Assembly: GCA_937952245.1 (NCBI GenBank)
Contig: CALFYS010000082.1
Coordinates: 1 to 19,269 of the forward strand
DNA: 19,269 bases
Direction: 5' to 3'
Origin: an uncultured Alphaproteobacteria bacterium
GTDB lineage: Bacteria; Pseudomonadota; Alphaproteobacteria; Puniceispirillales; UBA1172
Shown here: in pieces, positions 6,340 to 15,988 of the stretch
Layout: each line of letters opens with the position of its first letter
How positions within the stretch are numbered: position 1 is the first letter of the stretch
Position numbers and translations under genes: made by a program
Notes under the pieces: generated by a model
What the model was told of the DNA's origin: nothing
What the model saw: the letters and a program-made list of their open reading frames with translations, nothing else
Database searches by the model: none

Positions 6340-6849
6340 GTGAATAGAACCGAAAAAGCGGAACTGATCGATACGCTGCACGCAACCTTTAGTGAGGCCA
6401 CAACAGTGATTGTGACTCATCAGGTTGGGCTGACTGTTGTTGAAAGCAGTGACTTGCGCGGCAAGATGCGGGCAAATGGAGCGGCCTATAAGGTCACCAA
6501 AAACCGCATTGCCAAACTGGCACTGAAGGATACGGCGTATGAGAACTTGACCGACCAGTTTACAGGTCCGACAGCCATTGGCACGTCATCAGACCCTGTT
6601 GCTGCCGCGAAAGTTCTTGTGGAGTTCGCCAAAGAGAACGACAAACTGACCATCATCGGCGGCGCCATTGGCGAGCAGATGTTGGACAAAGCTGGTGTTG
6701 AAGCGCTGGCTAAATTGCCGTCTCTTGATGAACTTCGGGCAAAGTTGGTTGGGCTTATGCAAGCTCCTGCCACAAAACTTGCTCGTGTTTCTCAAGCCCC
6801 AGCTTCTCAGCTGGCTCGAGTGATCCAAGCCAAGTCAGAACAAGCGTAG
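6340..6849 (+). CDS. rplJ: 50S ribosomal protein L10
   Basis: A 170-residue stalk protein that anchors L7/L12 dimers on the ribosome. It begins at GTG 6340 (VNRTEKAELI), with GGAG ending 7 bases upstream; this matches the usual L10 start. An in-frame ATG at 6244 would add 32 unrelated residues from the leader. The N-terminal rRNA-binding part includes GLTVVESSDLRGKMR and YKVTKNRIAKLA. The C-terminal helix carries two similar segments, QAPATKLARVS and QAPASQLARVI, following LRAKLVGLM; repeated units of this kind bind L12 dimers. rplL follows after 49 bases. Expression is probably controlled by the leader. Confidence 0.97.
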   Translation: MNRTEKAELIDTLHATFSEATTVIVTHQVGLTVVESSDLRGKMRANGAAYKVTKNRIAKLALKDTAYENLTDQFTGPTAIGTSSDPVAAAKVLVEFAKENDKLTIIGGAIGEQMLDKAGVEALAKLPSLDELRAKLVGLMQAPATKLARVSQAPASQLARVIQAKSEQA

Positions 6850-6898
6850 GCGTATTAACGATCGCATAAAGACATAGTTCAAGCCAAAGGAGATAAAA

Positions 6899-7282
6899 AT
6901 GGCTGATATTGAAAAACTTGCTGAAGACCTTTCTGCCCTGACCGTTCTGGAAGCTGCCGAATTGGCAAAACTTCTGGAAGACAAGTGGGGCGTATCTGCT
7001 GCTGCTGCACCTGTTGCGGTTGCTGCTGTTGCTGGTGGCGGTGACGCTGGCGGCGCTGCTGGCGAAGAAAAGAGCGAATTTGACGTTATCTTGACTGCTG
7101 CTGGCGACAAGAAAATCAACGTCATTAAAGAAGTTCGCGGCATCACAGGTCTTGGCCTGAAAGAAGCCAAGGACCTTGTTGAAGGCGCACCAAAGCCTGT
7201 TAAAGAAGGTGCTTCTAAAGAAGAAGCCGACGAGATCAAAGCCAAGTTGGAAGAAGCTGGCGCAACCGTCGAGGTCAAGTAA
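6899..7282 (+). CDS. rplL: 50S ribosomal protein L7/L12
   Basis: A 127-residue stalk protein present in several copies per ribosome; it recruits and stimulates translational GTPases. Residues 1-35 form the dimerisation domain that binds L10. An Ala/Gly/Val-rich hinge follows, ending in GGGDAGGAAGEE. The globular C-terminal domain contains INVIKEVRGITGLGLKEAK and ends GATVEVK. It has a strong Shine-Dalgarno, AGGAG at 6888-6892, 6 bases before the ATG, stronger than that of rplJ. This fits the higher L12 dosage. Confidence 0.98.
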   Translation: MADIEKLAEDLSALTVLEAAELAKLLEDKWGVSAAAAPVAVAAVAGGGDAGGAAGEEKSEFDVILTAAGDKKINVIKEVRGITGLGLKEAKDLVEGAPKPVKEGASKEEADEIKAKLEEAGATVEVK

Positions 7283-7315
7283 TGACCGCGCCTTCTGGCG
7301 TATAATAATTTGCTC

Positions 7316-7372
7316 TGGCACCGGGTGTTTTTCGCTCGGTGCCAAAGCCATTTTTTGAGTTCCGTCTTTGGC
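7316..7372 (+). promoter_or_regulatory. rplL-rpoB attenuator-like region with alternative stems
   Basis: TGGCACCG (7316-7323) pairs perfectly with CGGTGCCA (7337-7344), and six T residues follow at 7351-7356, 6 bases after the stem. A competing 7-bp stem is GCCAAAG (7341-7347) with CTTTGGC (7366-7372), which uses part of the first stem. In E. coli a partial terminator sits at the same place and lowers rpoBC expression relative to rplJL. Here the T tract is displaced, so strength is uncertain. Confidence 0.55.
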
Positions 7373-7447
7373 GGCCGGTAAAATCGGTCAAAAAAGCGGA
7401 GAATAAAAAGAATTTAAAATAACGTCTATATGGCAAAGGATCACCCC

Positions 7448-10400
7448 ATGGCATCAAGCGTAACAGCCCTCCACAGTCGTAAACGTATTCGCCGCAGCTT
7501 CGGTTCCATCGAAGAAGTTGCAGAAATGCCTAACCTGATCGATGTTCAGCGCAGCAGCTATGACATTTTCCTGCAAAGTGATGTCGCCGCCCATGAACGT
7601 GAAGATATTGGTCTTGAGGAAGTCTTTAAATCTGTTTTCCCGATCAATGACTTCGCCGGTAAGGCCGTGCTGGAATATGTGTCTTACGTGCTGGAAAAGC
7701 CAAAATATGACGTTGAAGAATGTCAGCAGCGTGGCATTACTTATTCATCACCATTGAAGGTCATGTTGCGCCTTGTCGTCTGGGAAGAAGACGAGATTAC
7801 AGGCACAAAATCCATCCGCGACATCAAAGAACAAGATGTTTACATGGGTGATATGCCGCTGATGACCAGCAATGGGACATTCATTGTTAACGGCACGGAG
7901 CGGGTGATTGTCTCCCAGATGCACCGTTCGCCGGGCGTGTTCTTTGATCATGACCGCGGCAAGACCCATTCTTCTGGGAAATTGCTTCATACCGCGCGCG
8001 TCATTCCTTACCGTGGTTCATGGTTGGATTTTGAATTTGACGCCAAAGATATGCTCAATGTTCGCATTGACCGTAAGCGTAAATTGCCGGCCACAACATT
8101 CTTGATGGCGCTGATGGATGAAACATCAGAAGCTTACATCGCGGATTGCGCTAAGGAAGGGATTGAACCTGAACGGACACGTGTAAACGGCCTGTCTCGT
8201 GAAGCGATTTTGAATCACTTCTATGATGTTGTCACCTACAGCAAAGATAAAAAAGGCTGGCGGACAAACTTTGATGCCGCCCGTTACCGTGGCGCGCGTC
8301 TGGCCTCTGATCTGATCAATGCCAAGACCGGTAAGGCTGTTGCCGAAGCGGGTGAAAAACTGACCCCACGGGCGCTTCGCAAGCTGACCGAAAGCGGGCT
8401 GGAAGAAATCCGTGTCGATGAAGAACAAATCCATGGCAATTATCTGGCCAATGACATCGTCAACATGGAAACTGGTGAAATCTATGCCGAAGCGGGTGAC
8501 ATCATCAGCGAAGAAATGATGGCGCAACTGGCTGAAATGGGCACATCCGAAATTTCAGTGCTGGCGATTGATAACATCAATGTCGGCGCGTTCTTGCGCA
8601 ATACACTGGCGTCTGATCGCAACAATTCCCGCGAAGAAGCCTTGATTGATATTTACCGTGTCATGCGCCCGGGTGAACCACCAACATTGGAAACATCAGA
8701 AGCGCTGTTCAACAGCTTGTTCTTTGATTCTGACCGTTATGATCTGTCTTCCGTTGGCCGTGTGAAGCTGAACGCTCGCTTGAATGTTGAAGCTGATGAT
8801 CAGCTGCGTGTTCTGCGCCGTGAAGATGTGCTGGCGCTGGTTCGCGTCTTGCTTGACCTGAAAGATGGCAAGGGCGAGATTGATGATATTGATCACCTTG
8901 GCAACCGCCGTGTGCGCTCTGTTGGTGAATTGATGGAAAATCAATACCGCATCGGTCTGTTGCGGATGGAACGCGCGATTAAAGAGCGCATGGGTTCTGT
9001 TGAAATTGACACGGTCATGCCTGCTGATCTGATTAATTCCAAGCCTGCTGTTGCGGCGGTGCGTGAATTCTTTGGTTCATCTCAGCTGTCCCAGTTTATG
9101 GATCAGACCAACCCATTGTCTGAAATCACCCATAAGCGTCGTCTTTCAGCCTTGGGCCCAGGCGGTCTAACCCGTGAGCGTGCTGGTTTTGAAGTCCGTG
9201 ACGTGCATCCCACCCATTATGGCCGGATTTGCCCGATTGAAACACCGGAAGGGCCAAACATTGGTTTGATCAACTCTTTGGCGACATTCGCCCAGATCAA
9301 CCGTTACGGCTTTATTGAAACGCCTTATCGTTCGGTAAAAGATGGTAAAGTCACCGATGAAGTGACCTATATCTCTGCCATGGATGAAGGCCGTTACACG
9401 ATTGCTCAGGCCAATGCTGAATTGGATAAGTCAGGCAAATTCGTTGGTGAATTGATCCCGATCCGCCGTGCTGGTGAAATTGGTTTGGCGCGCCCTGAAG
9501 ATATTGATCTGATGGATGTGTCTCCAAAACAGCTGGTTTCTGTGGCGGCGGCATTGATTCCATTCCTTGAAAACGATGACGCCAACCGTGCGCTGATGGG
9601 GTCAAACATGCAGCGTCAGGCTGTGCCGCTGATCAAGGCTGAAGCGCCATTGGTTGGTACTGGCATGGAACAGGTTGTGGCGCGTGATAGTGGCGTGACC
9701 ATTGTCGCTCGCCGTAGCGGTGTTGTCGATCAGGTGGATGCCACCCGTATCGTGGTGCGGTCAACCGCGGCTGATGACAGCGATGTCTCTCCGGTTGATA
9801 TTTATTCACTGCTGAAATTCCAGCGTTCAAACCAGAACACCTGCATCACCCAGCGTCCATTGGTGAAAGTTGGTGATGTTGTTAATGCTGGCGATATTAT
9901 GGCGGATGGGCCTTCCACCGAAGATGGTGAATTGGCGCTTGGCCGGAACGTGCTGGTCGCGTTTATGCCTTGGAATGGCTATAACTTTGAAGATTCAATC
10001 CTGATCTCTGAACGTATTGTTCGTGATGATGTCTTCACGTCAATCCATATCGAAGAATATGAGATTATGGCGCGTGATACCAAACTTGGTTTGGAAGAAA
10101 TCACCCGCGATATTCCGAATGTTGGTGAAGAAGCTCTGAAGAACCTCGATGAAGCGGGCATGGTCTATGTCGGTGCTGAGGTGAAAGCCGGTGATATTCT
10201 GGTGGGTAAAGTGACACCGAAGGGTGAAACTCCAATGACACCGGAAGAAAAGCTTCTCCGCGCGATCTTTGGTGAAAAAGCATCGGATGTTCGTGATACG
10301 TCACTGAAAGTCCCGCCGGGGGGTGCTGGTACGGTTGTTGAAGTCCGTGTCTTCTCACGCCGCGGTGTTGATAAAGATGAACGTGCCCGTGCGATTGAAC

Positions 10401-11626
10401 GCTTTGAAATCGAACGTCTTGCGAAAGACCGTGATGATGAACGTGAAATTCTGGAACGGGGTTTCTATGGCAAATTGCATGACCTTCTGACCGGCATGAC
10501 CGTTGTCTCTGGGCCAAAAGGCGTGGAAGCCGGGGCGAAGATTACCGCCGCTATGCTGGAAGACCTGCCGCGCAGCAATTGGTCACAGATCGCGGTTAAA
10601 AATGACAGCCGCCAGAAAGCCATTGAAGAACAGATTGCCAATTTCGAAGACTCCATCAAGAAATTGGAAGACCGCTTCAACGATAAGGTCGATAAACTCC
10701 AGCGTGGTGATGAGCTGCTGCCGGGCGTGATGAAGATGGTTAAAGTCTTCGTCGCCGTGAAGCGTAAGCTTCAGCCTGGTGATAAAATGGCGGGTCGTCA
10801 TGGGAACAAAGGGGTGATCTCACGGATTCTGCCAGCAGAAGATATGCCATATCTTGAAGATGGCACGCCGATGGATGTTGTGCTGAACCCGCTGGGTGTG
10901 CCGTCACGGATGAACGTGGGGCAGATTCTGGAAACCCATTTGGGTTGGGCATCAGCCGGCCTTGGTAAGCAAATTGGCGATGCCGCTGAAGCGGCTATGC
11001 GTTCAGGCGATACCAAAGCCCTGCGTAAAGAAATGGCCAATGTCTATCCAAAAGATCAGTTCGCCACCAATGTTGAAGGCATGGATGACGAACAGGTGAT
11101 CGAGCAGGGGTCCATCCTTGGTCGTGGTGTTCCAATGGCAACGCCAGTGTTTGACGGCGCGGTGGAAAATGATGTCCGCCATCTGTTGAAACAGGCTGGT
11201 TTGAGCGAAACAGGTCAGGAATGGTTGACCGATGGCCGTACAGGTGAGGTTTTTGATCGCCCTGTCACCGTTGGTTACATCTATATGCTGAAACTGCATC
11301 ACCTTGTTGATGATAAGATTCACGCCCGTTCCATTGGTCCATACTCATTGGTCACCCAGCAGCCGCTTGGGGGTAAAGCCCAATTCGGTGGTCAGCGTTT
11401 CGGTGAGATGGAGGTCTGGGCATTGGAAGCCTACGGCGCTGCATACACCTTGCAGGAAATGTTGACGGTTAAGTCCGATGACGTCTCTGGACGCACCAAA
11501 GTTTATGAAGCCATTGTTCGTGGTGATGATGACTTTGAAGCCGGTATTCCGGAATCCTTTAACGTGCTTGTTAAAGAATTGCGGTCACTGGGCCTCAATG
11601 TCGATCTTCACGAAGCAGAATATTAA
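7448..11626 (+). CDS. rpoB: DNA-directed RNA polymerase subunit beta
   Basis: The beta subunit forms one pincer of RNA polymerase and part of the active site. The N-terminus RKRIRRSFGSIEEVAEMPNL is typical. The rifampicin region GSSQLSQFMDQTNPLSEITH has D552, H562 and S567 at the positions of E. coli D516, H526 and S531, so it appears wild type and rifampicin-sensitive. Further landmarks are ETPEGPNIGLINSLA, PWNGYNFEDSILIS, PGDKMAGRHGNKGVIS and the C-terminal GGKAQFGGQRFGEMEVWALEA, quoted up to there. ATG 7448 (1392 aa) has AAAGGA 7 bases upstream. ATG 7430 would add 6 residues but lacks a Shine-Dalgarno. rpoC follows after 15 bases. Confidence 0.98.
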   Translation: MASSVTALHSRKRIRRSFGSIEEVAEMPNLIDVQRSSYDIFLQSDVAAHEREDIGLEEVFKSVFPINDFAGKAVLEYVSYVLEKPKYDVEECQQRGITYSSPLKVMLRLVVWEEDEITGTKSIRDIKEQDVYMGDMPLMTSNGTFIVNGTERVIVSQMHRSPGVFFDHDRGKTHSSGKLLHTARVIPYRGSWLDFEFDAKDMLNVRIDRKRKLPATTFLMALMDETSEAYIADCAKEGIEPERTRVNGLSREAILNHFYDVVTYSKDKKGWRTNFDAARYRGARLASDLINAKTGKAVAEAGEKLTPRALRKLTESGLEEIRVDEEQIHGNYLANDIVNMETGEIYAEAGDIISEEMMAQLAEMGTSEISVLAIDNINVGAFLRNTLASDRNNSREEALIDIYRVMRPGEPPTLETSEALFNSLFFDSDRYDLSSVGRVKLNARLNVEADDQLRVLRREDVLALVRVLLDLKDGKGEIDDIDHLGNRRVRSVGELMENQYRIGLLRMERAIKERMGSVEIDTVMPADLINSKPAVAAVREFFGSSQLSQFMDQTNPLSEITHKRRLSALGPGGLTRERAGFEVRDVHPTHYGRICPIETPEGPNIGLINSLATFAQINRYGFIETPYRSVKDGKVTDEVTYISAMDEGRYTIAQANAELDKSGKFVGELIPIRRAGEIGLARPEDIDLMDVSPKQLVSVAAALIPFLENDDANRALMGSNMQRQAVPLIKAEAPLVGTGMEQVVARDSGVTIVARRSGVVDQVDATRIVVRSTAADDSDVSPVDIYSLLKFQRSNQNTCITQRPLVKVGDVVNAGDIMADGPSTEDGELALGRNVLVAFMPWNGYNFEDSILISERIVRDDVFTSIHIEEYEIMARDTKLGLEEITRDIPNVGEEALKNLDEAGMVYVGAEVKAGDILVGKVTPKGETPMTPEEKLLRAIFGEKASDVRDTSLKVPPGGAGTVVEVRVFSRRGVDKDERARAIERFEIERLAKDRDDEREILERGFYGKLHDLLTGMTVVSGPKGVEAGAKITAAMLEDLPRSNWSQIAVKNDSRQKAIEEQIANFEDSIKKLEDRFNDKVDKLQRGDELLPGVMKMVKVFVAVKRKLQPGDKMAGRHGNKGVISRILPAEDMPYLEDGTPMDVVLNPLGVPSRMNVGQILETHLGWASAGLGKQIGDAAEAAMRSGDTKALRKEMANVYPKDQFATNVEGMDDEQVIEQGSILGRGVPMATPVFDGAVENDVRHLLKQAGLSETGQEWLTDGRTGEVFDRPVTVGYIYMLKLHHLVDDKIHARSIGPYSLVTQQPLGGKAQFGGQRFGEMEVWALEAYGAAYTLQEMLTVKSDDVSGRTKVYEAIVRGDDDFEAGIPESFNVLVKELRSLGLNVDLHEAEY

Positions 11627-11641
11627 TCGAGGGAGCCGAAA

Positions 11642-14600
11642 ATGAATGAATTGATGAACCCATTTGGCCAGGCGCCAAGTTCTCAAAGCTTCGACAAAAT
11701 CAAGATTTCGATTGCCTCACCGGAGCGGATCAGGTCTTGGTCATTTGGCGAGATTAAAAAGCCTGAAACCATCAATTACCGGACGTTCAAGCCTGAAAAA
11801 GATGGCCTGTTCTGTGCCCGTATTTTTGGCCCTGTCCGTGATTACGAATGTTTGTGCGGCAAATACAAGCGCATGAAGTATCGCGGCATTGTCTGTGAAA
11901 AATGTGGTGTTGAAGTCACCTTGTCTAAAGTCCGTCGTGAACGGATGGGGCATATTGAACTGGCATCACCGGTTGCGCATATTTGGTTCCTGAAATCACT
12001 GCCATCCCGCATTGGTCTTTTGGTCGATATGACCTTGAAGGATCTGGAACGGGTGCTGTATTTTGAAAGCTTCGTTGTTATTGAGCCGGGCTTATCGCCA
12101 TTGGCAAAAGGCCAGATGCTGTCTGAAACCGAATATTATGACGCGCTGGACGAATACGGCGATGATGCTTTTGAAGCAGGGATTGGCGCGGAAGCGATTA
12201 AGAAAATCCTTGAAGACATTGATCTGGAAACTGAACGTGAAACCGTTCGTGAAGAACTGCGCGAAACAGGCTCAGAAGCCAAGCGCAAGAAACTGGTCAA
12301 GCGTCTTAAGCTGATTGACGCGTTCTTAGCATCAGGCGGTCGTCCAGAATGGATGATCTTGGATGTTGTGCCTGTGATTCCACCGGAATTGCGCCCATTG
12401 GTGCCATTGGATGGTGGCCGTTTCGCGACCTCTGATCTCAATGACCTGTATCGCCGGGTGATCAACCGTAACAACCGTTTGAAGCGTCTGATTGAATTGC
12501 GCGCGCCGGATATTATCGTCCGTAACGAAAAGCGGATGCTGCAGGAATCAGTGGATGCGCTGTTTGATAATGGCCGTCGTGGCCGTGTCATCACTGGCGT
12601 CAATAAGCGTCCGTTGAAATCCCTTTCGGATATGCTGAAAGGCAAGCAAGGTCGTTTCCGTCAGAACCTGTTGGGTAAGCGCGTTGACTATTCCGGTCGT
12701 TCCGTGATCGTGGTTGGCCCTGAATTGAAATTGCATCAATGTGGTCTGCCGAAGAAGATGGCCTTGGAATTGTTCAAGCCATTCATCTATTCACGGCTTG
12801 AGCTTTACGGTTTCTCAACAACGGTGAAAGCCGCTAAGCGATTGGTTGAAAAAGAACGGCCAGAGGTTTGGGATATTCTTGAAGAAGTGATCCGTGAACA
12901 TCCGGTGATGCTGAACCGTGCGCCAACCTTGCACCGTTTGGGCATTCAGGCGTTTGAACCGGTCTTGGTTGAAGGCAAAGCCATTCAGCTGCACCCATTG
13001 GTCTGTACCGCGTTTAACGCTGACTTTGATGGTGACCAGATGGCGGTACACGTGCCGTTGTCCTTGGAAGCCCAGTTGGAAGCTCGGGTCTTGATGATGT
13101 CCACCAATAACATCCTCAGCCCTGCCAATGGTAAGCCGATTATCGTGCCGTCACAGGATATTATTCTTGGCCTTTATTACTTGACGCTGATGCGTGATGG
13201 TGAAAAGGGTGAGGGCATGATCTTTGCGTCTCCAGATGAAGCGCTTCTGGCGTATGACGCTGGCCATGTTGGTCTGCAAGCCAAGGTAAAAGTGCGGATT
13301 TCCACTTGGGAAGGCGAAGAACGCGTCAATAAGGTGATCGAAACATCACCGGGCCGGGCGCAATTGTCGAATATCCTGCCGGATAATTCATCGGTTCCGT
13401 TTGAACTGGTCAACAAACTGATGACCAAAAAAGAAATCTCAAGCGTGATCGATTATGTCTATCGTTACTGTGGCCAGAAAGAGACTGTGATTTTCTGTGA
13501 CCAGTTGATGGGCATGGGCTTTAAGAAAGCTTGTGAAGCAGGGATTTCATTCGGTATTGATGACCTCAATACACCTGAGTTGAAAGAAACTTTGGTCAAT
13601 AAGGCTGAAGAAGAAGTCAAAGGCTTTGAAAAGCAGTATCAGGACGGCCTCATCACCCAAGGTGAAAAATACAACAAAGTGGTCGATGTTTGGTCAAGCT
13701 GTACCGATAAGGTCGCCGATGAGATGATGAAGTCAATCTCAACGATTGTCCCCGGTGAGCCTGTGAACTCCGTTTACATGATGGCCCATTCAGGGGCGCG
13801 TGGTTCTGCTGCCCAGATTAAACAGCTGGCAGGGATGCGCGGTCTGATGGCCAAGCCTTCAGGTGAAATTATCGAAACACCGATTATTTCATCCTTTAAA
13901 GAAGGCTTGAATGTGCTGGAATACTTCAACTCAACCCACGGTGCCCGTAAAGGTCTTGCCGATACAGCGTTGAAAACAGCGAACTCAGGTTACCTGACCC
14001 GTCGTTTGGTTGATGTTGCGCAAGACAGCATCATCACCGAAGTTGATTGTGGTTCTGAAAAAGGCCTGACCATTCGTCCGGTCATCGATTCCGGTGAAGT
14101 TGTTGAAAGCATTGGTGAACGTGTTCTTGGGCGGACAGCCGCTGAAGACATTGTCGCTTTGTCATCTGAAGACGTGCTGGTTCAAAAAGGCATGATCATC
14201 AACGAAGAAGATGTTGAGCGCATCGAAAACGAAGGGATTGATTCCATCCTCATTCGTTCAGTGCTGACCTGTGATGCCAAAACCGGTGTTTGCGGGGCGT
14301 GTTACGGTCGTGACCTTGCTCGCGGTACACCTGTTAATATCGGTGAGGCTGTCGGCGTGATCGCGGCGCAGTCAATCGGTGAACCTGGCACACAGTTGAC
14401 CATGCGGACTTTCCACATTGGTGGCGCGGCACAGCGTGGCGCGGAACAGTCCAGCATCGAAGCCCCGATTGATGGCATCATCAAATTGGTCGATGTTGCT
14501 GTTGTCACCGGTGCTGATGGTAAGGACATTGTCAAAAACCGTCATACAGACTTGCTGTTGACCGATGACCAAGGGCGTGAACGTTCACGCTATCGTCTGC

Positions 14601-15859
14601 AATATGGCGCGAAACTTCATTTCCGAGATGGTGATAAAGTCACCGCTGGCACCGTGTTGGCCGAATGGGATCCATATACGATTCCGGTGATCGCTGAAGT
14701 GGCGGGGCGTGTTCATTACGTTGACCTTGTGGATGGCGTGTCCATGCGTGAAGTCACGGATGAAGAAACAGGCATCTCTAACCGTGAGGTGATTGACTGG
14801 AAATCACAGACCAAAGGCAAGGATCTTCGTCCTCGCCTGACCATGCGTGATGAAGACGGTGAAGTCTTCACCCTCAGCAACGGTCTTGAGGCGCGTTATT
14901 TCCTTTCTGTTTCGGCTATTCTTTCGGTTGAAAATGGCGCGATGGTTGAAGCCGGTGAAGTCTTGGCACGTATTCCTCGTGAATCATCAAAGACCAGAGA
15001 CATTACCGGTGGTCTGCCACGGGTTGCGGAATTGTTTGAAGCCCGCATGCCAAAGGATTACGCGATTATCAGTGAATCTGATGGCCGTGTTGAATTTGGC
15101 GCTGACTATAAAACAAAGCGTCGTATCCGTGTTGTGCCATTGGATGATGAAACAGCGGCCACAGAATACATGATCCCGAAAGGCAAGTTGCTTGCCGTTC
15201 AAGAAGGTGATGTGATTCGCCGTGGTGATCTGTTGTTGGACGGTAACCCTGTTCCGCATGATATTCTGAACATTCTTGGGGTTGAGGCTTTGGCCGAATA
15301 CCTTGTCAAAGAAATTCAGGATGTGTATCGCCTGCAGGGTGTGAAGATCAACGATAAGCATATCGAAGTGATCGTCCGCCAGATGCTGCAAAAGATTGAA
15401 GTGACCGACGCAGGGGATACCACCTTGCTGGTTGGTGAGCAGGTTGATCGTGAAGAGTTCGAAGAAGCCAATGCCGCCGCCCGTGAAGAAGGTGTCGCTG
15501 AAGCTAAGGGGAACCCTGTTCTGTTGGGGATCACCAAAGCATCACTGCAAACACGGTCATTCATTTCAGCGGCTTCATTCCAGGAAACAACACGTGTCCT
15601 GACCGAAGCTTCTGTTTCAGGCAAGGAAGACACCTTAGGTGGCCTTAAGGAAAACGTCATCGTGGGTCGTCTGATTCCTGCGGGGACGGGTTCAGTCATG
15701 TCACGTCTGAAGTCAATCGCGGCATCACGGGATAAAACCCTGCAAGATGAGCGTCAGGCTGAATTGGACGCGGCCGCCGCCGCGTTGGAAGCCGAAATGG
15801 CGGAAACAGGTGCTGAATCAGCAGATTCTGGGGCAGATCAAGAAATCGCCTCTGAATAA
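11642..15859 (+). CDS. rpoC: DNA-directed RNA polymerase subunit beta'
   Basis: The beta' subunit carries the catalytic magnesium site, NADFDGDQMAVH, with D461, D463 and D465. The N-terminal zinc site is the four cysteines of YECLCGKYKRM and VCEKCGVEV. The second zinc site includes CDAKTGVCGACYGRDLA, followed by the trigger-loop-proximal region GVIAAQSIGEPGTQLTMRTF. At 1405 residues it is the usual alphaproteobacterial length. It ends in an acidic, alanine-rich tail (AAAALEAEMAETGAESADSG, then DQEIASE). GGGAG lies 6 bases before ATG 11642. An intrinsic terminator follows 9 bases after the stop. Confidence 0.98.
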   Translation: MNELMNPFGQAPSSQSFDKIKISIASPERIRSWSFGEIKKPETINYRTFKPEKDGLFCARIFGPVRDYECLCGKYKRMKYRGIVCEKCGVEVTLSKVRRERMGHIELASPVAHIWFLKSLPSRIGLLVDMTLKDLERVLYFESFVVIEPGLSPLAKGQMLSETEYYDALDEYGDDAFEAGIGAEAIKKILEDIDLETERETVREELRETGSEAKRKKLVKRLKLIDAFLASGGRPEWMILDVVPVIPPELRPLVPLDGGRFATSDLNDLYRRVINRNNRLKRLIELRAPDIIVRNEKRMLQESVDALFDNGRRGRVITGVNKRPLKSLSDMLKGKQGRFRQNLLGKRVDYSGRSVIVVGPELKLHQCGLPKKMALELFKPFIYSRLELYGFSTTVKAAKRLVEKERPEVWDILEEVIREHPVMLNRAPTLHRLGIQAFEPVLVEGKAIQLHPLVCTAFNADFDGDQMAVHVPLSLEAQLEARVLMMSTNNILSPANGKPIIVPSQDIILGLYYLTLMRDGEKGEGMIFASPDEALLAYDAGHVGLQAKVKVRISTWEGEERVNKVIETSPGRAQLSNILPDNSSVPFELVNKLMTKKEISSVIDYVYRYCGQKETVIFCDQLMGMGFKKACEAGISFGIDDLNTPELKETLVNKAEEEVKGFEKQYQDGLITQGEKYNKVVDVWSSCTDKVADEMMKSISTIVPGEPVNSVYMMAHSGARGSAAQIKQLAGMRGLMAKPSGEIIETPIISSFKEGLNVLEYFNSTHGARKGLADTALKTANSGYLTRRLVDVAQDSIITEVDCGSEKGLTIRPVIDSGEVVESIGERVLGRTAAEDIVALSSEDVLVQKGMIINEEDVERIENEGIDSILIRSVLTCDAKTGVCGACYGRDLARGTPVNIGEAVGVIAAQSIGEPGTQLTMRTFHIGGAAQRGAEQSSIEAPIDGIIKLVDVAVVTGADGKDIVKNRHTDLLLTDDQGRERSRYRLQYGAKLHFRDGDKVTAGTVLAEWDPYTIPVIAEVAGRVHYVDLVDGVSMREVTDEETGISNREVIDWKSQTKGKDLRPRLTMRDEDGEVFTLSNGLEARYFLSVSAILSVENGAMVEAGEVLARIPRESSKTRDITGGLPRVAELFEARMPKDYAIISESDGRVEFGADYKTKRRIRVVPLDDETAATEYMIPKGKLLAVQEGDVIRRGDLLLDGNPVPHDILNILGVEALAEYLVKEIQDVYRLQGVKINDKHIEVIVRQMLQKIEVTDAGDTTLLVGEQVDREEFEEANAAAREEGVAEAKGNPVLLGITKASLQTRSFISAASFQETTRVLTEASVSGKEDTLGGLKENVIVGRLIPAGTGSVMSRLKSIAASRDKTLQDERQAELDAAAAALEAEMAETGAESADSGADQEIASE

Positions 15860-15868
15860 GACCATTTT

Positions 15869-15907
15869 AACCCCAGCATTTCAGGCCTGAATTGCTGGGG
15901 TTTTTTT
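15869..15907 (+). terminator. Strong intrinsic terminator of the rpoBC operon
   Basis: AACCCCAGCA (15869-15878) pairs with TGCTGGGGTT (15893-15902). The stem continues inward, past one T-T mismatch, as the perfect palindrome TTCAGGCCTGAA. Seven T residues follow at 15901-15907. It lies 9 bases after the rpoC stop and should separate rpoBC from the str operon. Confidence 0.95.
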
Positions 15908-15942
15908 GTGCAACATAGGCTTGCAACAAAAAATGACAGGGG

Positions 15943-15988
15943 AAACACTTTTCCCCTTGACCGTTGGGACGGAAAACTATAGTTTCCG
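15943..15988 (+). promoter_or_regulatory. Candidate str operon promoter with palindrome over the -10
   Basis: TTGACC (15957-15962) and TATAGT (15978-15983) each match the sigma-70 consensus at 5 of 6 positions, but the spacer is only 15 bases. The arms CGGAAA (15970-15975) and TTTCCG (15983-15988) flank the -10, with AAACTATAGTTT inside as a perfect palindrome. Immediately upstream is a perfect 8-bp hairpin, AGGGGAAA-CACT-TTTCCCCT, which overlaps the edge of the -35. A terminator just before makes a promoter necessary here. Confidence 0.55.

Noticed and set aside
7301..7306. Perfect TATAAT after rplL as a possible rpoB promoter
   Set aside because: No plausible -35 and no extended -10 TGn. 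A promoter before the attenuator cannot be excluded but is not supported.
6755..7351. Antisense open frame of 198 codons over rplJ-rplL
   Set aside because: It is the reverse shadow of L7/L12 and the rplL-rpoB gap; the peptide composition follows the codon bias of rplL.
9071..9180. Possible rifampicin-resistance change in rpoB
   Set aside because: The T and L substitutions relative to E. coli (positions 518 and 530) match what I recall as normal in alphaproteobacteria; the key D, H and S residues are unchanged.
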